In this document: in pieces, positions 23,545 through 31,630 of the stretch
Layout: every line of letters begins with the position of its first letter
How positions within the stretch are numbered: position 1 is the stretch's first letter
Source: Arthrobacter sp. EPSL27
Lineage (GTDB): Bacteria; Actinomycetota; Actinomycetes; Actinomycetales; Micrococcaceae
Length of the DNA: 64,000 nucleotides
Direction: 5' to 3'
Assembly (NCBI RefSeq): GCF_001512305.1
Contig: NZ_LNUT01000005.1
Span: forward strand, 903,774 to 967,773
Notes under the pieces: model-generated
Seen by the model: the letters and a program-made list of their open reading frames with translations, nothing else
Told to the model about the DNA's origin: nothing
Database searches by the model: none
Made by a program: the position numbers and the translations under genes

Positions 23545-24762
23545 TTGAAGCCACTGAGAAGCTTGGCATGCGTCGTTGCTTTGGTGATCTTAGGACTGTC
23601 ACTAATGGCCGCACCCGCCCAGGCCGCTGCCGCGTCGATTAGCCTCAGCCCGGCCAAGGGGCCCGCCGGAACCACTGTCACCGTCACCGGCACGGGTTTC
23701 CCTAAGAAAAGCTCCGGAACCGTGAGTGCCGGAACCAGTTCCGCCGCCTTCAAGGCCAGCGCCTCCGGGTACTTCACCGCCGACATCGTGATTCCGCAAA
23801 CGTCCCAGCCGGTCCTTGACGTCCAGGCAGTGTCCGGCACGGTCAGGGCGTCGACGGGCTTCACACTCCTTGCCGCGCCTGCGGCGGAACCATCTCCGCC
23901 GGGCATCAGCAGCTCGCCGCTGCGCTTTGGCGTCGGAACACCGGGCGGGCCGTTAGCCGGAAGCGAGTTGGACCAGGTGGCGTCCCTCGCCGGGGAGGCG
24001 CCGTCGGTCATCCTGTCCTACAAGGACTTCAACCAGGCCCCGCCGATCACGGAACTGAATGCCGTCCGCAGCCGCGGCGCCACGACCCTTCTGACGTGGG
24101 AACCCTGGGCCTGGGGCGGCGGGTCAGAACAGCCGGCCTATACGCTCAAGCGAATATCCGCCGGGAACTTCGACCCTTACCTTCGAGAGTGGGGCACGGC
24201 GCTGGCTTCCTGGGGCCACCCTGTGATGCTGCGCTTCGGGCACGAGATGAACGGCAACTGGTACCCCTGGGCCGAGGGCATCAACGGCAACGAACCCGGT
24301 GACTTCGCTGCCGCGTGGCGGCACGTTCACGATGTCGTCGCTGCAACCGGCGCCACGAACATCACTTGGGTCTGGAATCCCAACGTCCCCTATTGGGGCT
24401 CAACCCCGCTCGACGGGCTGTATCCCGGCTCGGCATATGTCGACGCGGTCGCCCTCGACGGGTACAACTGGGGCACGTCGGCGGCGTGGAGCAGCTGGGT
24501 TTCGCCGTCGGAGCTCTTCGGCTACGGCTTGGCCGAACTGAGCCGCCTGGCCCCCGGCAAGGAAGTGCTCGTGGCGGAGACGGCGTCCGCGGAACAGGGC
24601 GGTTCCAAGGCGGACTGGAATACAGCACTGATCAGCTATCTCGCGGCCCGGGCCGACGTCACAGCGGTGGTCTGGTTCAACTTCAACAAAGAGACAGACT
24701 GGCGGATCAACAGCAGCACCAGCTCCGCCGCAGCACTGGCGTCCGCCCTCGCCGCGCGCTAA
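23545..24762 (+). CDS. Secreted glycoside hydrolase, family 26-type, with N-terminal Ig-like domain
   Basis: A 405-residue exported enzyme. Residues 1-27 form a Sec signal peptide ending APAQA. Residues about 30-110 resemble an IPT/TIG Ig-like fold (ISLSPAKGPAGTTVTVTGTGF). The catalytic (beta/alpha)8 barrel follows, with the acid/base glutamate E234 in RFGHEMNGNWYPW and the nucleophile candidate E345 in VAETASAE. GH26 enzymes are chiefly beta-mannanases or beta-glucanases. Start is a TTG with a cgaggag site at proper spacing. The gene follows the glycosyltransferase/regulator operon by 152 bp. A polysaccharide synthase with a secreted hydrolase in one locus is a familiar pairing, as for BcsA and BcsZ. 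Confidence 0.85.
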   Translation: MKPLRSLACVVALVILGLSLMAAPAQAAAASISLSPAKGPAGTTVTVTGTGFPKKSSGTVSAGTSSAAFKASASGYFTADIVIPQTSQPVLDVQAVSGTVRASTGFTLLAAPAAEPSPPGISSSPLRFGVGTPGGPLAGSELDQVASLAGEAPSVILSYKDFNQAPPITELNAVRSRGATTLLTWEPWAWGGGSEQPAYTLKRISAGNFDPYLREWGTALASWGHPVMLRFGHEMNGNWYPWAEGINGNEPGDFAAAWRHVHDVVAATGATNITWVWNPNVPYWGSTPLDGLYPGSAYVDAVALDGYNWGTSAAWSSWVSPSELFGYGLAELSRLAPGKEVLVAETASAEQGGSKADWNTALISYLAARADVTAVVWFNFNKETDWRINSSTSSAAALASALAAR

Positions 24763-24846
24763 CCGCAACCCCAGCCTCGACGCCGGCCCAGTTCCTGTTC
24801 GGACAGGCGGATCACGAGCCCGTCGCCGACATGGTGGGGGCAAAGA

Positions 24847-24882
24847 AAAAGCCTCCGGAACCTAATGGTTCCGGAGGCTTTT
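24847..24882. terminator. Perfect intrinsic terminator (both orientations)
   Basis: A 12-bp GC-rich stem (gcctccggaacc / ggttccggaggc) with a TAAT loop, flanked by AAAA on the left and TTTT on the right. It lies downstream of both the glycoside hydrolase (plus) and tRNA-Tyr (minus) and terminates each with a U-tract. Confidence 0.92.
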
Positions 24883-24889
24883 CCAAGGG

Positions 24890-24971
24890 TGGCAGATGAG
24901 GGATTCGAACCCCCGTAGGCGTTGCCAGCTGATTTACAGTCAGCCCCCTTTGGCCGCTCGGGTAATCTGCC
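24890..24971 (-). tRNA. tRNA-Tyr (anticodon GTA)
   Basis: The 82-nt gene folds into a full cloverleaf with acceptor stem GGCAGAT/ATCTGCC, a T arm with GGTTCGAATCC and anticodon GTA at positions 35-37 of the RNA. It has a long variable arm (class II), as in bacterial tRNA-Tyr. The discriminator is A and the CCA end is not encoded. It is followed by the strong terminator above. Confidence 0.96.
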
Positions 24972-25121
24972 GAACTTCAAAAGAAGATCACTCGCGGCTT
25001 CCATGATCAGAACGCCTGTTTCCAGTCCGTTCCGCTTCCAGCAACCGCGGGCATGACCACTTTACAGAACTTCTGCCGAAGAATCGAATCGGCGCTTTAG
25101 GGCCCCAAAAGGCCCGGAAAA

Positions 25122-25376
25122 TCAGGCTTCGCCCAGGATGCGGCCGGCGAGCTTGGACTCAAACCTGGCCGCCTGCTCCGCCGTGATCTGGTTCAGCTGC
25201 ACGGCACGGGCGAGATCCGCGTGCACACCGTCAAGCCGCGACGAGGCATCCGCAGCCGGGCTGAGGATGACCGAGGCGGCCAGCGTCGCAGCGGCCACGG
25301 AGGTTGCGGCTGTCGCCAGTCCGCCGGCGGCGGCTGCGGTGGAGCGGATGACATAGCGGACGGCCTTGTGCTGCAT
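25122..25376 (-). CDS. Small hypothetical protein with signal-like hydrophobic region
   Basis: An 84-residue protein I do not recognise. A positively charged start (MQHKAVRYVIR) is followed by an Ala-rich hydrophobic stretch of about 35 residues (STAAAAGGLATAATSVAAATLAASVIL) and then a hydrophilic helix (LDGVHADLARAVQLNQITAEQAARFESKLAGRI). It may be secreted or membrane-anchored. The ATG has an aaaggtg site upstream. It is divergent from the YajQ gene across 192 bp. Confidence 0.6.
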   Translation of the reverse strand: MQHKAVRYVIRSTAAAAGGLATAATSVAAATLAASVILSPAADASSRLDGVHADLARAVQLNQITAEQAARFESKLAGRILGEA

Positions 25377-25568
25377 GGGGTGGCACCTTTCGAGCGACTC
25401 TTCCAACTCCTGCAACTCTTCCGCGGAAAACTTCGTTCCCGCCCTGACCCAGCTTTGAGCGGACTGTGAACAGCAGCCCGGGCACAACGGGAGCATCCGT
25501 ACTAGGCTGGAAACCAGACACCGTCGGCCCCTCACCGGGCCTCACCCCCAACGATCAGGAGGACAGTC

Positions 25569-26060
25569 ATGGCAGGCGAATCCACATTCGACGTCGTCAG
25601 CAAGGTAGACAAGCAGGAGGTCGCCAACGCGCTGAACCAGGCGCAGAAGGAACTGACCCAGCGCTACGACTTCAAGGGCGTCGGCGCCGAGGTCGATTTC
25701 AGCGGCGAGAAGATCCTGATGAAGGCCAACTCCGAGGAGCGCGTGCTGGCTGTGCTGGACGTCCTGCAGTCCAAGCTCATCCGCCGCGGCATCTCCCTGA
25801 AGTCCCTCGACACCGGCGAGCCGTACCCGTCCGGCAAGGAGTTCCGGCTCGAGGCCACCATCAAGGAGGGCATTGCCCAGGACCTCGCGAAGAAGATCAA
25901 CAAGCTCATCCGTGACGAGGCCCCCAAGTCGGTCAAGTCGCAGATTCAGGGCGATGAGCTCCGCGTGACCTCCAAGTCCCGCGATGATCTCCAGGAGACC
26001 ATGAACCTGCTCAAGGACTTCGACGAGGCCGACCTGCAGTTCGTGAACTTCCGCAGCTAG
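25569..26060 (+). CDS. YajQ family nucleotide-binding protein
   Basis: A 163-residue protein that matches the YajQ/UPF0234 family along its full length: STFDVVSKVDKQEVANALNQAQKEL at the N-terminus, RYDFKG, KLIRRGISLKSLDTG and the C-terminal RDDLQETMNLLKDFDEADLQFVNFR. The family has two ferredoxin-like domains; some members bind c-di-GMP and act as regulators, others bind nucleic acids. An ATG preceded by aggaggacag is chosen. It stands alone between the small hypothetical gene and HtpX. A palindromic repeat follows it. Confidence 0.92.
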   Translation: MAGESTFDVVSKVDKQEVANALNQAQKELTQRYDFKGVGAEVDFSGEKILMKANSEERVLAVLDVLQSKLIRRGISLKSLDTGEPYPSGKEFRLEATIKEGIAQDLAKKINKLIRDEAPKSVKSQIQGDELRVTSKSRDDLQETMNLLKDFDEADLQFVNFRS

Positions 26061-26085
26061 GCATTGGTCGCTGCGCAGAAATTCT

Positions 26086-26147
26086 GACGCTGCGCTAAAG
26101 GGCTGTCGCGCCGGTACTCCGGCGTCGACAGCCCTTTTGCGTGTCGC
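26086..26147. repeat. Palindromic repeat family B, copy A (likely terminator)
   Basis: A 12-bp core stem (aaagggctgtcg / cgacagcccttt) with a central ccggtactccgg hairpin lies just after yajQ. The layout (gcgctaaa, gtcg, centre ccgg-N4-ccgg, then ctttNgcg) is shared with two copies near 37.9 and 38.2 kb. Confidence 0.75.
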
Positions 26148-26234
26148 AGGGCGGATGACGCGTCGCTGGGCGGGTGGCGCGTCGCTGGGCGGATGGCGTG
26201 TCGCAGGGCGGATGACGCGTCGCTGGGCGGATGG
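26140..26234. repeat. Five tandem 19-bp repeats
   Basis: Five contiguous 19-bp units (consensus cgcgtcgctgggcggatgg) with few differences lie between yajQ and htpX. Units 1 and 4 are identical, and units 3 and 5 are identical, indicating duplication of multi-unit blocks. The open minus-strand frame through the array is low-complexity and unlikely to be a gene. Confidence 0.85.
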
Positions 26235-26258
26235 CGCCGCTCGCCGGGGAGCCGGGGT

Positions 26259-27128
26259 CTAGCCCAGCGGCCGCCCCGCCATCCGTTCCAGCCGGCCGAT
26301 CCGGTCATCCATCGGCGGATGCGTCGAGAACATCTTCGCCACCCCGCCGCCGCGGAACGGGTTCGCGATCATCAGGTGGGAGGCGTTGACCAGGCGCTGG
26401 TCCTGCGGCAGCGGCGCCAGCTGCACGCCCTGCTCGATCTTGCGCAGGGCGGAAGCGAGCGCCAGCGGATCGCCCGTGAGCCGGGAGCCGTCCTCGTCGG
26501 CGTCGTACTCCCGGGTGCGGGAGATGGCCATCCGGATCAGGGACGCCGCAAACGGGGCCAGCAGCGCCATCGCGATGGCGGCCAGCGGGTTGGCGTTGCG
26601 CCGGTCCCCGCCGCCGAAAATCAGGAACATCTGCGCTACCGACGTGATAACACCGGCGACGGCGGCCGCGACGGAGGAGGTCAGGATGTCCCGGTTGTAG
26701 ACGTGCATCAGCTCGTGGCCCAGCACGCCGCGGAGCTCCCGCGCGTCGAGCAGCCGGAGGATGCCTTCGGTGCAGCACACGGCGGCGTTCTGCGGGTTCC
26801 GGCCGGTGGCGAACGCGTTGGGCGCCATGGTGGGCGAGATGTAGATCCGCGGCATGGGCTGCTGCGCCTGGGCGGCGAGCTCGCGCACCATCTGGTAGAG
26901 CTGCGGGGCCTCGGCCTCCGTCACCGGGTAGGCCTGCATGGACCGGATGGCGATCTTGTCGCTGTTCCAGTAGCCGTAGGCCGTGGTGGCGACGCCCACC
27001 AGGGCCATGATCCAGATGGGCGCGGCGCTGCGCAGGCTGGTGGCCATCAGCGCGCCGAAGGCCAGGAGCACCGCCCACAGCACCCCGAAAAGCCCCGCGG
27101 TCTTCAGTCCGTTGTGATGCTGGTGCAC
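26259..27128 (-). CDS. htpX: Zinc metalloprotease HtpX
   Basis: A 289-residue membrane-bound M48 peptidase that degrades misfolded membrane proteins with its active site on the cytoplasmic side. Two N-terminal transmembrane segments (about 12-32 and 37-53) precede the zinc motif HELMH (138-142). The third ligand lies in TREYDADEDGSRL, and two more hydrophobic segments lie between them. The ending FSTHPPMDDRIGRLERM is diagnostic. GTG is chosen as start because of a ggagg site immediately upstream and the usual length; the longer frame adds an unrelated N-terminus. The gene follows the MFS gene by 50 bp in the same direction. Confidence 0.93.
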   Translation of the reverse strand: MHQHHNGLKTAGLFGVLWAVLLAFGALMATSLRSAAPIWIMALVGVATTAYGYWNSDKIAIRSMQAYPVTEAEAPQLYQMVRELAAQAQQPMPRIYISPTMAPNAFATGRNPQNAAVCCTEGILRLLDARELRGVLGHELMHVYNRDILTSSVAAAVAGVITSVAQMFLIFGGGDRRNANPLAAIAMALLAPFAASLIRMAISRTREYDADEDGSRLTGDPLALASALRKIEQGVQLAPLPQDQRLVNASHLMIANPFRGGGVAKMFSTHPPMDDRIGRLERMAGRPLG

Positions 27129-27178
27129 TGTTCCTCCACAAGTCGTCGCACGGTGGACCACACCTGGGAAACGTCCCG

Positions 27179-28453
27179 CTACGGCACCGGGTTCCGCGCG
27201 TCGTACTTCAGGAAGCCCGACTGCCAGTGCGCCACGGCCCAGGCCACCGCAATGCACAGCAGGCCGCCCAGCAGCAGAACCCAGCCTTCACTCAGAATTA
27301 TTTTAGTCCCGCCGCCAGCGAGCATGTCCCCCACCCGGGGCCCGCCGGCCACCACCACGATGAACACACCCTGCAGCCGGCCGCGCAGGTGGTCCGGCGT
27401 TGAGGCCTGCAGGATGGTGGTGCGGAAGACGGCGCTGACGGAGTCGGCAATGCCGGCCAGGGCGCAGCACAGGGCGGCGGGCAGCAGCCACCACGTCACG
27501 CCGTCGGCGCCGGAGTTCCCGGCGAGCACCACCACCAGGCCGAAGCCGGCGATCGAGGCTCCCCAGCCCATCACCGACCAGACGACGGCGGCGCCCTGCC
27601 GCCGCACGGATCCGAGCGGCCCCGAGAACAGGCCCGCAAGGAACGCGCCGACTGCCGTGGAGGCCAGCAGGATTCCCACCGTGGCTTCCCCGCCGCCGAT
27701 CATCACGGCCCCGATCGCGGGCAGCAGGGCCCGCGGCTGGGCGAAGATCATCGCGACGAGGTCGATCACGAAAGTCATGCGCAGATTGGGGCGTGTGCCC
27801 AGGAACCGGAAACCCTCGACCACCGAGCGCAGCCCCGCGGGCCGCGCGTGTTCGCCCGGCGGCATGGCCGGCAGCCTCAGCAGCGCCCACAGCGCGAAGG
27901 CGAACGTGGCGACGTCGATCGTGTAGGTCCAGGCGAACCCGACCGTGGCCACCAGCAGCCCGGCCAGCAGCGGCCCGGCCGTCAGGGTGAGGCCAAAGCT
28001 GATCATGCTCAGGGCGTTGGCGGCCGGCAGGAGCTCCTTGCGGACCAGCAGCGGGATGATGGCGCTCCGGGCGGGCTGGTTGATGGCCTGCGCGCCGCTC
28101 TGGACTGCCACCAGGGCGTACAGGACCCAGACATTGCCGAGCTGCAGCCAGGCCTGCAGGGCCAGGCAGGCGGTGGTCAGCCACAGCACGGAGGAGGCCA
28201 GCAGCGCCACCTTGCGGCGGTCGTGCGCATCCGCGATCGAGCCGCCCAGGAGCCCGAAGAACACCAGTGGGACGAGGGCGAAGATGCTCAGCAGACCCAC
28301 GTAGAGGCTGTCCTGGGTGAGCCGGTACACCTCAAGGCTCACGGCCACCAGGGTCAACTGGCTGCCCAAGGCGGCGACGGCGGACCCCAGCCACAGGCGG
28401 CGGAAGGCCGGGCTCTCGCGCAACGGCGTGATGTCCGCCAGAAATTTCCCCAC
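27179..28453 (-). CDS. MFS transporter (EntS/DHA3-like exporter)
   Basis: A 424-residue inner-membrane protein with twelve predicted transmembrane segments. The N-terminal LADITPLRESPAFRRLWLGSAVAALGSQLTLVAV and the first loop GGSIADAHDRRKVALLAS are those of the drug:H+ antiporter-3 group that includes enterobactin exporter EntS. RSAIIPLLVRKELLPAANAL in the middle is also characteristic. It probably exports a small molecule by proton antiport. Its substrate cannot be read and no siderophore gene is adjacent. It is upstream of htpX in the same direction. Confidence 0.87.
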   Translation of the reverse strand: MGKFLADITPLRESPAFRRLWLGSAVAALGSQLTLVAVSLEVYRLTQDSLYVGLLSIFALVPLVFFGLLGGSIADAHDRRKVALLASSVLWLTTACLALQAWLQLGNVWVLYALVAVQSGAQAINQPARSAIIPLLVRKELLPAANALSMISFGLTLTAGPLLAGLLVATVGFAWTYTIDVATFAFALWALLRLPAMPPGEHARPAGLRSVVEGFRFLGTRPNLRMTFVIDLVAMIFAQPRALLPAIGAVMIGGGEATVGILLASTAVGAFLAGLFSGPLGSVRRQGAAVVWSVMGWGASIAGFGLVVVLAGNSGADGVTWWLLPAALCCALAGIADSVSAVFRTTILQASTPDHLRGRLQGVFIVVVAGGPRVGDMLAGGGTKIILSEGWVLLLGGLLCIAVAWAVAHWQSGFLKYDARNPVP

Positions 28454-28547
28454 CCGGACACTCTAGTGGCGCCGGACCGCAGCCCCGGCGACCCCGGCCT
28501 GCGCCGCGGGGCGCGGCCGGAGAAACCGAAACGGCCACTGCGTGTGT

Positions 28548-28572
28548 CTTATTGTGATTGATTCAAAATAAG
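28548..28572. promoter_or_regulatory. Fur/PerR-type operator
   Basis: An AT-rich inverted repeat with 10-bp arms (cttattgtga and tcaaaataag, 9 of 10 paired) separated by 5 bp. It sits 15 bp before the ATG of the Fur-family gene. Size, AT-richness and placement match Fur/PerR boxes, so the regulator probably represses itself and the downstream catalase gene. Confidence 0.75.
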
Positions 28573-28587
28573 TGCTTCAATGGGTCC

Positions 28588-29058
28588 ATGACGGAATCCA
28601 ACGGCCCCCAGGAAGCATGGGCAGCCGCCCTGCGTGCCCACGGCCGCCGGGTGACCAAACAGCGGCTGGCCGTTCTGGCCGCCGTCGAACGCCACCCGCA
28701 TTCCCCCGCGGAGCACATCCTGGCCGCCGCCCGCGAGGAGCTGCCGGAACTAACGGCACAGTCCGTCTACGTCGTCCTGGGCGACCTCACCGACCTGCAC
28801 ATGCTGCGGCGCTTTGAGCCTCCCCACTCCCCCGCCCTGTATGAGACGCGGGTGGGAGACAACCACCACCACGCCGTCTGCATCAGCTGCGGCCGGGTGG
28901 AGGACGTCGAATGCGCCGTGGGCCACGCGCCGTGCCTGACCCCGCACTGGGATGAGGACGCCAAGCCGATGACCATCCAGATCGCGGACGTCCTGTACCA
29001 GGGCATCTGCCAGGAGTGCCAGCGCACCCAAAAACTTCCCTCGAACGTCCAACAGTAG
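28588..29058 (+). CDS. Fur-family transcriptional regulator (PerR/FurA-like)
   Basis: A 156-residue DNA-binding repressor. Residues 10-80 form the winged helix ([27 protein letters not shown]...[20 protein letters not shown]). The metal sites are visible: His cluster in [13 protein letters not shown] (93-95), structural zinc CxxC at C98/C101 and CxxC at C141/C144. The regulatory metal and signal (iron, manganese or peroxide) cannot be decided, but direct adjacency to a catalase 20 bp downstream favours a peroxide-sensing role. The ATG is used instead of a TTG inside the operator. Confidence 0.9.
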   Translation: MTESNGPQEAWAAALRAHGRRVTKQRLAVLAAVERHPHSPAEHILAAAREELPELTAQSVYVVLGDLTDLHMLRRFEPPHSPALYETRVGDNHHHAVCISCGRVEDVECAVGHAPCLTPHWDEDAKPMTIQIADVLYQGICQECQRTQKLPSNVQQ

Positions 29059-29078
29059 AAACAACAAATAGGAGAAAG

Positions 29079-30578
29079 ATGACTCTGAACATCTCTGCGC
29101 CCGCCGTGTCCACGACACAGTCCGGCGCTCCCGTCACTTCCGATGCCCACTCGCAGACCGTCGGCGCCGACGGCGCCATCATCCTCACCGACCACTACCT
29201 GGTCGAGAAGCTCGCGCAGTTCAACCGCGAGCGCGTGCCGGAGCGCGTAGTCCACGCCAAGGGCGGCGGCGCGTTCGGCACGTTCACCACCACCGAGGAC
29301 GTCTCGAAGTACACCAAGGCCGCGCTGTTCCAGCCCGGCACCGAGACGGACATGCTCATCCGCTTCTCCTCCGTCGCCGGCGAGAGCGGCTCCCCCGACA
29401 CGTGGCGCGACCCCCGCGGCTTCGCCGTGAAGTTCTACACCACCGAGGGCAACTACGACCTGGTCGGCAACAACACCCCGGTCTTCTTCATCCGCGACGG
29501 CATCAAGTTCCCGGACTTCATCCACAGCCAGAAGCGCCTCCCGGGCACCCACCTGCGCGACGCCGACATGCAGTGGGATTTCTGGACCCTCTCCCCCGAG
29601 TCCGCGCACCAGGTCACCTGGCTCATGGGCGACCGCGGCCTGCCGGCCTCCTGGCGCGAGATGCAGGGCTACGGCTCGCATACCTACCAGTGGATCAACG
29701 CCGAGGGCGAGCGCTTCTGGGTCAAGTACCACTTCAAGTCCAACCAGGGCGTCAAGTCCATGACCGGTGATCAGGCCGAGGCCCTCGCCGGCTCCGACGC
29801 CGACTTCTACATCCGCGACCTGCAGGAGAACATTGCCGCCGGCAACTTCCCCTCCTGGGACCTCCACGTCCAGGTCATGCCGTACGAGGACGCCAAGACC
29901 TACCGCTTCAACCCGTTCGACCTCACCAAGGTCTGGCCGCACGGCGACTACCCGCTGATCAAGGTCGGCACCATGGAGCTGAACAAGAACCCGGAGAACT
30001 ACTTCGCGCAGATCGAGCAGGCCACCTTCGCGCCGTCGAACTTCGTGCCGGGTATCGCCGCATCCCCGGACAAGATGCTGCAGGCCCGCATCTTCTCCTA
30101 CGCGGACGCCCACCGCTACCGCGTTGGCACCAACCACGCCCAGCTCCCGGTCAACCTGCCCAAGAGCCAGGTCAACAACTACAGCCAGGACGGCGCGGGC
30201 CGGTACCACTTCAACGCCCCGTCCGTTCCCGTGTATGCTCCCAACTCGGTGGGCGGCCCGGCTGCCGTGGAGCCGTCCGTTGTTGGCGGCCGCTGGGAGA
30301 ACGACGGCGAACTGACGCTCGCCGCGCACTCCCTGCACCCTGAGGACAGCGACTTCGGCCAGGCCGGCACGCTGTACCGCGAAGTGTTCGACGACGGCGC
30401 CAAGGCCCGCCTGCTGGAGACCGTCACCGGCGCCGTGAGCGGTGTCAAGGACGCCGGCATCAAGGAACGCGCCATCCAGTACTGGACCAACGTCGACGCC
30501 GAGTTCGGCGCCAAGCTGCGCGCCAACCTCGGTGCCGGCCAGGTCGAGTCCGACGCCGAGGCAGCCAACAAGGTCTGA
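29079..30578 (+). CDS. katA: Heme catalase
   Basis: A 499-residue monofunctional small-subunit catalase that breaks hydrogen peroxide into water and oxygen. The distal histidine H59 is in [14 protein letters not shown], the distal Asn is in [17 protein letters not shown], and the proximal tyrosine is in [17 protein letters not shown] near residue 340. NADPH-binding elements are likely from length but not individually checked. The ATG follows an aggag site. The gene forms an operon with the Fur-family regulator and ends at a hairpin terminator. Confidence 0.96.
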   Translation: MTLNISAPAVSTTQSGAPVTSDAHSQTVGADGAIILTDHYLVEKLAQFNRERVPERVVHAKGGGAFGTFTTTEDVSKYTKAALFQPGTETDMLIRFSSVAGESGSPDTWRDPRGFAVKFYTTEGNYDLVGNNTPVFFIRDGIKFPDFIHSQKRLPGTHLRDADMQWDFWTLSPESAHQVTWLMGDRGLPASWREMQGYGSHTYQWINAEGERFWVKYHFKSNQGVKSMTGDQAEALAGSDADFYIRDLQENIAAGNFPSWDLHVQVMPYEDAKTYRFNPFDLTKVWPHGDYPLIKVGTMELNKNPENYFAQIEQATFAPSNFVPGIAASPDKMLQARIFSYADAHRYRVGTNHAQLPVNLPKSQVNNYSQDGAGRYHFNAPSVPVYAPNSVGGPAAVEPSVVGGRWENDGELTLAAHSLHPEDSDFGQAGTLYREVFDDGAKARLLETVTGAVSGVKDAGIKERAIQYWTNVDAEFGAKLRANLGAGQVESDAEAANKV

Positions 30579-30908
30579 TCCTCCGGCATCACCTTGCATC
30601 ACTTGGGCCTCTGGGCCCGGTCAACACCCCGTCCCGCCTCTGGCGTGGCGGGGTGTTTTCTTGCGGCTCGGCCGGTTGCGGCGGCCGTCCGGGGGCACTT
30701 TGCGGGCTCGGCCATGGAATCCGGAGCTCGACGGCGGCGTGTCCGTGCCAATGTGCCCCCGGAGCGCCGAGCCTGGGTGTGGCGGCGTGCGGGTTCAACC
30801 ACAGGGGCGCATTGGTGTAGCTCTGAGACAGGGGCGATCTCAGGCATCTTTCCACATAGAAGCGGCGGCCCCTCGCGGCGGAGCCCGGCGGGTCCCTAGG
30901 ATGCAGGC
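30579..30908. other. 330-bp intergenic stretch without a gene
   Basis: It holds the catalase terminator and an imperfect 15-bp inverted repeat (30688-30702 and 30749-30763, 14 of 15 paired, 46-nt loop). The remainder is GC-rich; short open frames there have no family features. The promoter of the DUF2461 gene must lie in its right part. Confidence 0.7.
30623..30657 (+). terminator. Intrinsic terminator of the catalase operon
   Basis: A 9-bp stem (aacaccccg / cggggtgtt) followed by ttttc, starting 45 bp past the catalase stop codon. Confidence 0.85.
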
Positions 30909-31544
30909 ATGACCCCTTTTGCAGGCTTTCCCGACGCAGCCTTTGAGTTCTACGCCGAGCTGGAACACAACAACAACCGGGACTGGTGGCTGGAGCACAA
31001 AGCCACCTACGACTCCGCGGTCAAGGAACCCCTTGCCGCGCTGCTGGCCGGGCTTGAGCCGCAGTTCGGTGAAGCCAAGCTGTTCCGGCCCAACCGTGAC
31101 ATCCGGTTTTCCGCGGACAAGTCCCCCTACAAAACCGCTCAGGGTGCCGTCGCGGCCGTTGCCGAGGGCATGGGCTTCTACGTCCAGCTCGACGCCGACG
31201 GCCTGCTGATCGGCGGCGGATACCACATCTCCACGCCGGCCCAGCTGGCCCGTTTCCGCAGCGCCGTTGACGCCCCGTCCAGCGGCGGCGTGCTGCAGGA
31301 GATCCTCGCGCACGTCGAGGCGCAGGGTTTCGAGGTGGAGGGCGAGACCTTGAAGACGGTCCCGCGGGGTTTCGCCAAGGACCATCCGCGCGCGGAGCTG
31401 CTGAAGTACAAGTCGCTGGCTGCCGGAACCCACGTCGGCCGGCCCGGCTGGCTCTCCACCCCGGAGGCCGCAGGTGAGGTCGCCAAGCGCTGGGAGGAGC
31501 TGCGGCCCCTGGTGGAGTGGACCGGGCGCTACGCCGCGCCGTGA
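30909..31544 (+). CDS. DUF2461 family protein
   Basis: A 211-residue protein matching the TIGR02453/DUF2461 family along its full length: FPDAAFEFYAELEHNNNRDWWLEHKATYD at the start, the conserved FRPNRDIRFSADKSPYKTAQGAV, GFYVQLDADGLLIGGGYH and the C-terminal KDHPRAELLKYKSLA. The conserved Asn/Asp/Trp pattern suggests an enzyme but no activity has been assigned to the family. The ATG lies just after a low-GC spacer. It converges on the TetR gene. Confidence 0.88.
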   Translation: MTPFAGFPDAAFEFYAELEHNNNRDWWLEHKATYDSAVKEPLAALLAGLEPQFGEAKLFRPNRDIRFSADKSPYKTAQGAVAAVAEGMGFYVQLDADGLLIGGGYHISTPAQLARFRSAVDAPSSGGVLQEILAHVEAQGFEVEGETLKTVPRGFAKDHPRAELLKYKSLAAGTHVGRPGWLSTPEAAGEVAKRWEELRPLVEWTGRYAAP

Positions 31545-31554
31545 GGCGAGGTCA

Positions 31555-31577
31555 GGCGGTGGCCGCGGCCTGCCGCC
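31555..31577. terminator. Possible hairpin between DUF2461 and TetR genes
   Basis: Imperfect GC-rich inverted repeat (ggcggtggcc / ggcctgccgcc) between converging stop codons; no U-tract. Confidence 0.35.
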
Positions 31578-31630
31578 CGCCCCCCGACCCCGACCGCTTT
31601 ACCGCACGCTGCCCGCCGTCGGGCTCCGGC

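Noticed and set aside
26140..26234. Possible CRISPR-like array
   Set aside because: Units are contiguous 19-mers without spacers and no cas gene is present. The 79-bp direct repeats at 38 kb and the 8-bp repeats at 12.5 kb also lack the repeat-spacer structure.
30594..30899. 101-residue frame in the gap after catalase
   Set aside because: It is Arg/Ser/Gly-rich, spans the catalase terminator and the inverted repeat, and has no ribosome-binding site or family features.
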